Assembly (NCBI RefSeq): GCF_004362895.1
Contig: NZ_SNXI01000016.1
Coordinates: forward strand, 1-64,000
From: Idiomarina aquatica
GTDB taxonomy: Bacteria; Pseudomonadota; Gammaproteobacteria; Enterobacterales; Alteromonadaceae
Direction of reading: 5' to 3'
DNA: 64,000 nucleotides
Under the pieces are notes generated by a model that was not told the DNA's origin, did not search any database, and worked only from the letters and a program-made list of their open reading frames with translations. Numbering within the stretch: the first letter of the stretch is position 1; each line of letters starts with the position of its first letter. A program made the position numbers and the translations under genes. Below, one piece after another: positions 37,015 through 44,398 of the stretch.

Positions 37015-38381
37015 AACAACTAGTTAAATCGTTAATGATTGCGGCAGCAGTCAGCCTTTCTGCAGGTACGACTCTCGCTGCCAATGCGCAGGACAATACC
37101 AACGCAAAAAGCTTGGAAGAGCTGATGCAGTTGGTAGAAAAAAATCGTGTATCGTCGCGTCAATTAAGTGCCGAGCGTGAAGCTGAATTCACTGCCGCAC
37201 GTGCTGACAAGCAAGCTTTGTTAAACCAAGCTAAACAGCAATTGGCTGACGAAGAAGCACGTGGTAAGCGTTTGCAGAATCAATTCTCTGAAAACGAAAT
37301 TACCCTTGCTAATAAAGAACAAGAGCTAGAAAACGCGAAAGGTACATTGGGCGAAATGTTCGGTGTGGTTCGTGGTGCAGCTACCGAGACTATCGGTCGT
37401 ATCGCAACCTCTATCGTAAGTGCTCAATACCCAGGTCGTGAAGACGTGTTGGAAAGCTTGTCAGAAGCTAAAGAATTACCAACACTTCCTGAACTTGAAG
37501 AACTTTGGATGGCTCTGCTAACCGAAATGATTCAATCAGGCAAAGTTGTTAACTTCACTACTGACGTCTACCAATTAGACGGCGGCGCTGAAAGCAAAGA
37601 GGTCACTCGTGTTGGTGTATTCAACTTGCTTCAGCAAAATGGTGAATACCTGACTTACAATGATACTACTGAACAGGTTCAGCCACTGGGTCGTCAGCCT
37701 GAAGGTTATATCGTTAGCCAAAACAGTGAGTTCACTGGCACAGGCGAAGGCTATGAAGGTCTTTATCTTGACCCTTCTCGCGGCCAAATTTTGGGTCTGT
37801 TGACTCAAAAAGCGACTCTGGAAGAACGTTATCACCAAGGTGGTACAGTCGGTTACGTTATTACCGTGGTGTTAATCATCGGTCTACTGATTGCAGTGTA
37901 CAAGCTAGTTACTTTGACTGCTGTCGGCGGCAAGATGCGTTCGCAGCTTAAGAACATCGATAATCCTTCAGACAAAAACCCACTGGGTCGTGTATTGAAG
38001 GTATATCACGCGAACAAAAACAGCGATGCTGAGAATCTTGAGCTGAAACTTGACGAAGCAATTCTGAAAGAAACACCTAAGATCGAAAGCGGTATCAACG
38101 TAGTGAAGATTTTCGCAGCGATTGCACCTCTGTTAGGTCTATTGGGTACGGTAGTTGGTATGATTGGTACTTTCCAATCAATCACACTATTCGGTACCGG
38201 TGACCCGAAAATTATGGCAGGTGATATCTCAATGGCGTTGGTAACAACAGCTATGGGTCTTATCGCGGCAATCCCGTTGATTTTGGCTCACAGTTTTGTG
38301 GCAGGCCGCAGCAAGTCAATCGTTCACATTCTGGACGAGCAGGCGGCTGGTATCGTAGCGGCTCACTCGGAGAAGGAGTAA
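37011..38381 (+). CDS. TtpC-like MotA/TolQ/ExbB proton-channel protein
   Basis: A 456-residue protein: signal peptide (about residues 1-24), periplasmic coiled coil (30-105), a middle domain to about 275, and a C-terminal ExbB-like channel with helices near 280-300, 361-385 and 405-430. The channel motif is APLLGLLGTVVGMIGTFQ. The design, and its place before a second shorter ExbB, match TtpC of the Vibrio TonB2 system, which is required for TonB2-dependent iron uptake. It probably couples proton flow to TonB. Confidence 0.88.
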   Translation: MKQLVKSLMIAAAVSLSAGTTLAANAQDNTNAKSLEELMQLVEKNRVSSRQLSAEREAEFTAARADKQALLNQAKQQLADEEARGKRLQNQFSENEITLANKEQELENAKGTLGEMFGVVRGAATETIGRIATSIVSAQYPGREDVLESLSEAKELPTLPELEELWMALLTEMIQSGKVVNFTTDVYQLDGGAESKEVTRVGVFNLLQQNGEYLTYNDTTEQVQPLGRQPEGYIVSQNSEFTGTGEGYEGLYLDPSRGQILGLLTQKATLEERYHQGGTVGYVITVVLIIGLLIAVYKLVTLTAVGGKMRSQLKNIDNPSDKNPLGRVLKVYHANKNSDAENLELKLDEAILKETPKIESGINVVKIFAAIAPLLGLLGTVVGMIGTFQSITLFGTGDPKIMAGDISMALVTTAMGLIAAIPLILAHSFVAGRSKSIVHILDEQAAGIVAAHSEKE

Positions 38382-38385
38382 TCCC

Positions 38386-38910
38386 ATGCTTTACCTGATG
38401 GAACTTTGGGAATCTATCAGGGATTTTATTGCGACCGGTGGCGACGTCCTGTACGTCGTCATGGCGGTACTCTTTCTAATGTGGGTACTGATGATTGAGC
38501 GTTATTGGTTCCTGTCTGGCGCATTCCCTAAACTTCGCAAGAGTATTATTGCGAAGTGGGACGCCCGGAAAGATACCACCTCATGGTACGCACATAGAAT
38601 CCGTGAAGCATGGATTTCCGAAGCTAACGATAAACTGAATGCACGTATTCTGTTGATTAAAACCTGTGTTGCACTTTGTCCTCTGGTAGGACTATTGGGT
38701 ACTGTGACCGGTATGATTACGGTATTTGAAATCATGGCAGTGCAGGGTACGGGTAACCCCCGTTTGATGGCATCGGGTATTTCGATGGCAACAATCCCTA
38801 CGATGGCGGGAATGGTTGCAGCGTTATCCGGTATGTTTTTCGCAACACGTCTTGAAAGTAAAGTACGTCGTGCGAAACAGAGCCTGGTCGACAGTCTGCC
38901 ACATCACTAA
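38386..38910 (+). CDS. exbB: Biopolymer transport protein ExbB (TonB2 type)
   Basis: A 174-residue inner-membrane proton-channel subunit with three helices (about residues 18-36, 95-120 and 125-150) and the family motif CPLVGLLGTVTGMITVFE. The short length is usual for ExbB2. It lies 4 bases after the TtpC-like gene and 12 before exbD. With ExbD it converts the proton gradient into motion of TonB. Confidence 0.93.
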   Translation: MLYLMELWESIRDFIATGGDVLYVVMAVLFLMWVLMIERYWFLSGAFPKLRKSIIAKWDARKDTTSWYAHRIREAWISEANDKLNARILLIKTCVALCPLVGLLGTVTGMITVFEIMAVQGTGNPRLMASGISMATIPTMAGMVAALSGMFFATRLESKVRRAKQSLVDSLPHH

Positions 38911-38922
38911 GAGAGTAAAATT

Positions 38923-39324
38923 ATGGCACGTAATCGTATTCGCGAAGAGGAAGATGCGGCGATCGATATGACGCCGATGCTGGACATCGTCTTCATCATG
39001 TTGATCTTCTTTATCGTAACGACCTCTTTCGTCAAAGAAGCGGGTATTCAGGTAAATAAACCTGAAGCCAACCAAGCGACCAAGGAGCCTTCAGCTAACA
39101 TCTTTATCGCTATTCGTGATAACGGTGAGATCTGGATGGATAAACGACAAGTTGAAGTTGAGCGTGTTGCAGCAAACTTAGAACGTATGCTTGCTGAGCA
39201 ACCGACCGACTTGGTGGTTATCCAGGCTGACAAGGAATCTCAGCATGGTCGTGTTGTCGAAGTTATGGACCAAGTTAAGGAAGCGGGTATCGATAAGATA
39301 TCCATAGCAGCGGAGAACAACTAA
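38923..39324 (+). CDS. exbD: Biopolymer transport protein ExbD
   Basis: A 133-residue protein with a short cytosolic start, one membrane helix (about residues 20-40) and a periplasmic domain. The functional aspartate is in IDMTPMLDIVFIMLIFF, the D of the channel helix. The periplasmic part has VVIQADKESQHGRVVEVMD. The TonB gene begins 1 base after its stop. Confidence 0.95.
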   Translation: MARNRIREEEDAAIDMTPMLDIVFIMLIFFIVTTSFVKEAGIQVNKPEANQATKEPSANIFIAIRDNGEIWMDKRQVEVERVAANLERMLAEQPTDLVVIQADKESQHGRVVEVMDQVKEAGIDKISIAAENN

Positions 39325-39325
39325 T

Positions 39326-39940
39326 ATGGTTCGCTTTTTAGTATCTTTACTACTAGGTGCGGCCGTTACGTTTGCTCTGTTTGCTTTTATGGCTTACTTA
39401 ATCGGCGGAGGGGCGAAGAGTAACGAAGCTCCACCCCCAACGCCGGTCATTGAGATCGTAACGTCGCCTCCTGAGTCCGACGTTCAGCAGCGGCAGCGGA
39501 CACCACCGCCACCGCCACCGCCGCCCGAGGCTCCACCTGAGACACCTCAGGCAGAACCTGACACTAGCGATAGTGGCGGCATGAACATGAACATGGGCTT
39601 TGACGTAGACGTAGGTGGTGCAGACACCGGTTTATCCGGACCTGGTAACCTACTGAACCAAGACGGTGACGCAACGCCAATCGTGCGTATTGAACCGCGT
39701 TATCCGCCATCTGCTGCCCGCAACGGCACCGAAGGTTGGGTACAACTGCGATTCACCATTGCACCTGATGGTAGCGTAACTGACGTCGAAGTAATTGACT
39801 CTGAACCTCGTCGAGTGTTTGACCGAGAGGCTCGCCGCGCGTTGTTGCGGTGGAAGTACAAGCCGAAGGTTGTCGATGGCAAAGCTATCGCCCAACCGGG
39901 TATGACCGTTCAGCTCGACTTTACTATGGATGGGCAATAA
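39326..39940 (+). CDS. tonB: TonB protein (TonB2 type)
   Basis: A 204-residue energy transducer. It has one N-terminal membrane helix (about residues 4-26), a short proline-rich spacer with an eight-proline run near residues 55-62, an unusual MNMNMGFDVDVGG stretch, and a C-terminal TonB domain: EPRYPPSAARNGTEGWVQL, IDSEPRRVFDREARRAL and WKYKPKV. It would contact TonB boxes of outer-membrane receptors, none of which lies in the window. Confidence 0.95.
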   Translation: MVRFLVSLLLGAAVTFALFAFMAYLIGGGAKSNEAPPPTPVIEIVTSPPESDVQQRQRTPPPPPPPPEAPPETPQAEPDTSDSGGMNMNMGFDVDVGGADTGLSGPGNLLNQDGDATPIVRIEPRYPPSAARNGTEGWVQLRFTIAPDGSVTDVEVIDSEPRRVFDREARRALLRWKYKPKVVDGKAIAQPGMTVQLDFTMDGQ

Positions 39941-39943
39941 GAA

Positions 39944-41242
39944 ATGAAAGCAGCAATGAAGACATTTGTTAGTGCCCTTGCCTTTGCATCAGTGCTTGCG
40001 ACCACATCGGTCGCGGCACAGGATTTGGGATTGAACATCCCAAGCAAAGAAACCGTAGCTGCTCAAAAGGAAAGCCGTAAAAACCAAGCTGCAGGTCAAA
40101 GTACCGGGCGTGCGATTATGGATGCTTTTGAGCTATACGAGCAAGAGCAACTTCAGGAAGCGATTACGATTCTTGAAGAAGAGTATCCGGATCTTGATCA
40201 AGGTACCTATGACCGCGCTTATATGGGGCGTTTTTTAGGAACCTTGTATGCGCAAGATGAGCAGATCGAACGTGCATTGGATATCCTCAAAAGCTCAGCC
40301 GACCAAGATGTTCTGGGTTGGAATGACCAAGCCGCGGTATTGAAGCTGGTAGGTCAGTTGGCGTTGCAGGAAGAACAATATGACATGTCGATTAACTACT
40401 TGTCGCGCTGGCTTGAGTTCACCGGTGATCTTGATCCACAGGTTCTGACTTTTGTCGCTAATGCGTATTACCAGAAGAAAGAGTTCGCTCAGGTTGTTCC
40501 CTTTGCGCGCGCTGCTCTGAATAATGCGGAAGAAGCGGATAAGAATATCTACACATTGCTGATGGCGTCTTACTACGAACGTAAGATGTATCCACAAGCA
40601 ATTGAGGTATTGGAAGAAGGTATTAACCTACTGCCGGAAGTCACTTCATGGTGGCCACAACTTGCGCAGTTCTACATGATTGAAGAGAACTTCGATAAAT
40701 CATTGGCAACCATGGAAACTGCTTATTTGGCGGGTTACCTGGATAAAGAAAACCAATACAAAATGTTGGTTCAACTTTATGACAATGCAGGTATTCCTTA
40801 CCGTGCAGCGATCACTATGGCGAAGCACATCGATGAGGGTGATATCGAAGCAACTGCAAAAAACTTTGCAACCGTTGCTAATAGTTATCACCGCGCTAAA
40901 GAATTCGATGAAGCGACTGATTGGTACCTTCGTGCAGCTGAAGCGACAGACGATGCTGATGACAAAGGCGAGTATTACCGCAAACGTGGTAACTTGCTAA
41001 TGTTAGCAGAGCGCTACGCTGATGCCGTGCAGCCTTTGCGTAATGCACTGGACTACCTGGAAGGCGATGATGAAGGCCGTGTCTACATGTCGCTGGCGGA
41101 AGCTTACTTCTATAGTGAACAGTACCCGGAAGCTCTTCGTGCGGTAAACCGTGCTGCAGAGTTTGACGGTCAACGTCGCAGTGCTCGCAGTTGGCGTGGG
41201 TATATCCAGTCAACAGCAGAACGTCGGGGCGTTAGCCTGTAA
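39944..41242 (+). CDS. TPR protein closing the TonB cluster
   Basis: A 432-residue periplasmic protein: signal peptide (FVSALAFASVLATTSVAAQ) followed by tetratricopeptide-like repeats over most of the length (for example YMGRFLGTLYAQDEQIERAL and DGEYYRKRGN-type units near the end). TPR proteins at this position are found in TonB2-type clusters and may organise the complex; the exact task is not established. It is 3 bases after tonB, and a strong terminator follows its stop. Confidence 0.85.
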   Translation: MKAAMKTFVSALAFASVLATTSVAAQDLGLNIPSKETVAAQKESRKNQAAGQSTGRAIMDAFELYEQEQLQEAITILEEEYPDLDQGTYDRAYMGRFLGTLYAQDEQIERALDILKSSADQDVLGWNDQAAVLKLVGQLALQEEQYDMSINYLSRWLEFTGDLDPQVLTFVANAYYQKKEFAQVVPFARAALNNAEEADKNIYTLLMASYYERKMYPQAIEVLEEGINLLPEVTSWWPQLAQFYMIEENFDKSLATMETAYLAGYLDKENQYKMLVQLYDNAGIPYRAAITMAKHIDEGDIEATAKNFATVANSYHRAKEFDEATDWYLRAAEATDDADDKGEYYRKRGNLLMLAERYADAVQPLRNALDYLEGDDEGRVYMSLAEAYFYSEQYPEALRAVNRAAEFDGQRRSARSWRGYIQSTAERRGVSL

Positions 41243-41269
41243 CTTAAGCGCAGTTTCGACTCGCAAAAA

Positions 41270-41294
41270 GCCCTGCCTTTGAGCAGGGTTTTTT
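41270..41294 (+). terminator. Terminator of the TonB cluster, also the intron target
   Basis: CCCTGC (41271-41276) pairs with GCAGGG (41283-41288) around CTTTGA, and six T residues follow (41289-41294). The stem can be extended by G41270 and the A run before it. The group II intron begins 4 bases past the T run, exactly where group IIC introns prefer to insert. Confidence 0.92.
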
Positions 41295-41298
41295 ATTG

Positions 41299-43221
41299 GT
41301 GCGCCGGGCATGGCGCGTAGCGCCCTGATGGGAGCTGTTTCTGTACAGGTGGTGCTGGCAGAATGACTTGGAGGTGTGAGTCCTCTGTGAGCCCGGTAAG
41401 GGGAATCACTAGCTGAACCGCAAGGGTGTCCATCGCGAGGTGGAATCTGAAGGAAGCGGAAAGCAAAACACTGGCCTGACGAACAGAAACTGCATACGAG
41501 GCGGCCATAGTGGGTGAGGTAGCCATTACTGCTAAAGCCCAATACTTACACGGAAACTATGGACGTAGATGCGGCAGGCATAAGTGTGAAGGTCACGCGT
41601 ATTACCCCGGGAGGTCTGTGACTCTGCCTAAGGCTACTGATGCTGTGAAGTATCAGGATGGAGGCACAGAAGTCAGCCGATGCCGTAGTAGGTTGGTCAC
41701 CGCCAACCGAAGGGCTGAACATAGGTTATGGTTTGGATCCTGCTGATTCGATGATGTTACTTACCACAGCAAGAGCAAATGTTCACCTGAGCCAAAACGT
41801 GGAGCCAGTAGCTTGCGCGGGACGCTCAGGTTGTGCCGTACGTCAGGGCATCAGCGGGAAACACTCTGAACGGGGCTGACATGGACTTAATGTCAGCGAT
41901 ACTTGAACGGTCAAATATGCTGCAAGCCTACCATCGAGTGCGCCGGAATAAAGGCGCGCCCGGGGTAGATGGTGTGACCACAGACGAGCTGAAAGGTTAT
42001 CTGCAACAACACTGGCAGCCTATTAAACAACAACTGCTGGATGGAAGCTATCAACCTCAACCGGTGCGCAAGGTAGAGATACCTAAGCCCGGCGGCGGCA
42101 CAAGGATGCTGGGCATTCCCTGTGTGATAGACCGGCTTATCCAGCAGGCAATGCACCAGGTGTTGAGCGAGAAGTTCGAGCCGATGTTCTCACCGCATAG
42201 CTACGGCTTCAGGCCGGGCAAAAGCGCCGTGCAAGCGGTGCATCAAGCCCGGGATTATATGGAGTCGGGTAAACGCTGGGTGGTCGACATTGATATGGCG
42301 AATTTCTTTGACCGGGTGAACCACGATATTTTAATGTCGCGCATCGCCCGGATTATCAAGGACAAAGCCGTGCTCAAACTGATACGCCAGTACCTGCAAG
42401 CGGGCATCATGGACAACGGAGTCGTGATAGCACGAACGGAAGGTACACCGCAGGGTGGGCCGCTCTCGCCGTTGCTATCGAATATCCTGCTCCATGAGCT
42501 GGACATGGAGCTGACCCGGCGAGGTCATAGCTTCTGCCGCTACGCGGATGACTGCAACATCTATGTGAGCAGTGAGCGCGCAGCGCACAGAGTGCTGGCC
42601 TCAACAACGAAGTTCCTTGAACAGCGCCTGAAGCTTCAAGTCAATCGAGAAAAGAGTGCTGCCGACAGGCCATGGAAGCGCAGCTTCCTTGGCTATACGG
42701 TATGCAGCCGGAAATACAACATCCGGCTGAAAGTGACTGACAAAAGCGTGAAACGCTTTAAAGGCAACATCAAGGCGCTACTTCGAATGGCCAGAGGTTG
42801 GAATATCCGTAAAACGATAAACAAACTCACGCCCAAACTGCGTGGCTGGATAAATTACTTTTGTCACGCGACCGCTAAAGGTATCTTTAACGAACTGGAT
42901 GGTTGGCTTCGCCGCCATCTGCGAAAGATACTGTGGCGACAATGGAAGCGAGGTCTAACCCGTGCACGGATGTTGATGCGCTTCGGTATTACTGAGAAAC
43001 GAGCAGTACTGAGCACCACCAATGGGCGCGGCCCATGGTGGAACTCGGGTGCTTCGCACATGAATCAGGCCGTACCGAAGAAGTTGTTTGATAAACTGGG
43101 CCTGATATCGCTGATGGACAGTTACCATCAGTTCAAATATAACCTATGAACCGCCGTGGTACGGAACCGTACGCCCGGTGGTGTGAGAGGACGGAGGCCT
43201 AGAGGCCTCCTCCTACTCGAT
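41299..43221 (+). mobile_element. Group IIC intron (bacterial class C), full length
   Basis: A 1923-base intron. It starts GTGCGCCGGGCATGG and carries the conserved domain I blocks CGCAAGGGTGTCC and GGAATCTGAAGGAAGCGGA, close to the Oceanobacillus iheyensis IIC intron. Domain V (43148-43183) is GAACCGCCG...CGGTGGTGT with the CGC triad of IIC introns. Domain VI has an 8-bp stem (43193-43210) and a branch-point A at 43215, 7 bases from the 3' end CTACTCGAT. It encodes one maturase and sits 10 bases past a terminator stem, in the gap after the TPR gene. Its ends look intact, so it may be mobile. Confidence 0.93.
41881..43149 (+). CDS. ltrA: Group II intron reverse transcriptase/maturase
   Basis: A 422-residue intron-encoded protein. 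The reverse-transcriptase domain has GAPGVDGV near residue 27, IPKPGGGTRMLGIP, the YGFRPGKSA block, DIDMANFFDRVNHD, GTPQGGPLSPLLSNI and the catalytic YADD near 222. The maturase (X) domain follows from about 290, and there is no HNH endonuclease domain, as in class C. The frame opens at a GTG (41833), but ATG 41881, after a GGGG, gives the normal length. Its TGA stop overlaps the first bases of domain V. Confidence 0.94.
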   Translation: MDLMSAILERSNMLQAYHRVRRNKGAPGVDGVTTDELKGYLQQHWQPIKQQLLDGSYQPQPVRKVEIPKPGGGTRMLGIPCVIDRLIQQAMHQVLSEKFEPMFSPHSYGFRPGKSAVQAVHQARDYMESGKRWVVDIDMANFFDRVNHDILMSRIARIIKDKAVLKLIRQYLQAGIMDNGVVIARTEGTPQGGPLSPLLSNILLHELDMELTRRGHSFCRYADDCNIYVSSERAAHRVLASTTKFLEQRLKLQVNREKSAADRPWKRSFLGYTVCSRKYNIRLKVTDKSVKRFKGNIKALLRMARGWNIRKTINKLTPKLRGWINYFCHATAKGIFNELDGWLRRHLRKILWRQWKRGLTRARMLMRFGITEKRAVLSTTNGRGPWWNSGASHMNQAVPKKLFDKLGLISLMDSYHQFKYNL

Positions 43222-43231
43222 TCACCGATAT

Positions 43232-43260
43232 TTGTGAATTTACGGTTTCTGGAGTATGAT
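43232..43260 (+). promoter_or_regulatory. Promoter just downstream of the intron
   Basis: TTGTGA (43232-43237) and TATGAT (43255-43260) with 17-base spacing. It begins 10 bases past the intron end, so the intron falls between the preceding terminator and this promoter and spares both transcription units. Confidence 0.65.
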
Positions 43261-43290
43261 CTGCGCCGACTTTAAACAGAGGGATGTATT

Positions 43291-43413
43291 ATGGCTGCTG
43301 AAAATTACAAAGAGCCAGCGGGTTTTAAGTACCTGCTAGCGGGCTTAATTCTGTTTGTAGGCGTTAGTTGTCTGCCGCTGGTTCTGCGGATTGTACAGTT
43401 CTTTTCTGCCTAG
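43291..43413 (+). CDS. Small single-pass membrane protein, 40 residues
   Basis: An ATG frame with a good ribosome-binding site (AGAGGGA, about 8 bases upstream) and its own promoter. The product starts MAAENYKEPAGFKYLL and continues as one hydrophobic helix (about residues 14-38) ending in QFFSA. The N-terminus is expected inside the cell. I do not recognise the family. It lies 51 bases before the response-regulator gene. Confidence 0.7.
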   Translation: MAAENYKEPAGFKYLLAGLILFVGVSCLPLVLRIVQFFSA

Positions 43414-43464
43414 TAGCAGAATAATTAGCGCCAGGATTGGCGAACAATAAAGGTGAAGATTAGT

Positions 43465-43842
43465 ATGTCCGTCTCTCTACTCGTGGTCGAGGATAAAGAG
43501 CGAACTCGTCAGCAATTAGAAGCTGAAATTAACCCACTAAATTTTAATCTAACCTTTGCCCGGGATGGGCTTGATGGCTTAAGTAAAGCGAAATCCAGCG
43601 CCTTTGATATGGTTTTGATTGACCACAAAATGCCGCTTATGGATGGTCTTACGCTGTTGAAAAACTTGCGTGACTTACCCGTGTATAAGGATGCACCGGT
43701 ATTCTTTATGACCACCCAGGATCTGATTGAGGTCGAGCCGCAAGCGTTAAAGGCTGGTGCGACGCAGTGCTTTAGTAAGCCGCTAGATGGTGAACAAGTG
43801 CGGAAAACTCTTCTTGCCAATATAAAGCGTTCGGTTGCCTAG
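43465..43842 (+). CDS. Stand-alone response-regulator receiver protein
   Basis: A single CheY-like receiver domain of 125 residues with no output domain. Acidic pocket in VVEDKERTR, phosphoacceptor Asp53 in LIDHKMPLMDG, the Thr in FFMTTQD and Lys105 in CFSKPLD are all in place. No histidine kinase is adjacent. A GTG at 43453 is in frame; ATG 43465 is preferred for the usual receiver start. It precedes apt by 3 bases, which suggests co-transcription. Confidence 0.88.
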   Translation: MSVSLLVVEDKERTRQQLEAEINPLNFNLTFARDGLDGLSKAKSSAFDMVLIDHKMPLMDGLTLLKNLRDLPVYKDAPVFFMTTQDLIEVEPQALKAGATQCFSKPLDGEQVRKTLLANIKRSVA

Positions 43843-43845
43843 GTT

Positions 43846-44376
43846 ATGATGACGGTTGAGCAGATTAAAGCGACCATAGCGTCGATACCTGACTACCCGA
43901 AACCGGGTATCACTTTTAGAGATATTACCCCTTTGCTACAGGATGGCGATGCATTTGCTGCTAGCATAGAGTATTTCGCTGAGCGTTATCGCGGTAGTCA
44001 AATTACCCAAATAGCTGCAATTGAGGCGCGTGGTTTTATTTTTGGCGCGGCACTGGCAAAAGCATTGAACTGTGGTTTAACGTTACTTCGCAAACCGGGC
44101 AAACTGCCGGGCGAAGTCCTTAGTCAGCGTTACCAGTTAGAATACGGGTCCGATGAACTGCAAATTCGGGCTGATAGCTTGGATAAAAACGATCACGTGG
44201 TGATTATTGATGACTTGCTGGCTACCGGAGGAACCGTGGCGGCAGCGGTGCAGCTAATTGAGCAAACCCAGGCATCTATCCAGGAAGCAGCGTTTTTGGT
44301 TACCTTAGATGAATTACCGGGTGAACAAAAATTGCAGCAACAAGGGGTAGCATGCTATACCTTGTGTCGTTTTTAA
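43846..44376 (+). CDS. apt: Adenine phosphoribosyltransferase
   Basis: A 176-residue salvage enzyme (E. coli 183) that makes AMP from adenine and PRPP. The PRPP-binding loop is VVIIDDLLATGGTV near residue 123. The start IPDYPKPGITFRDITPLL and the EARGFIFGAALA motif are family marks. The frame opens ATGATG; either Met may start. dnaX follows after 22 bases, as in E. coli (apt-dnaX-ybaB-recR). Confidence 0.97.
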   Translation: MMTVEQIKATIASIPDYPKPGITFRDITPLLQDGDAFAASIEYFAERYRGSQITQIAAIEARGFIFGAALAKALNCGLTLLRKPGKLPGEVLSQRYQLEYGSDELQIRADSLDKNDHVVIIDDLLATGGTVAAAVQLIEQTQASIQEAAFLVTLDELPGEQKLQQQGVACYTLCRF

Positions 44377-44398
44377 TGGCTAGGTAGGTTTCGACATC

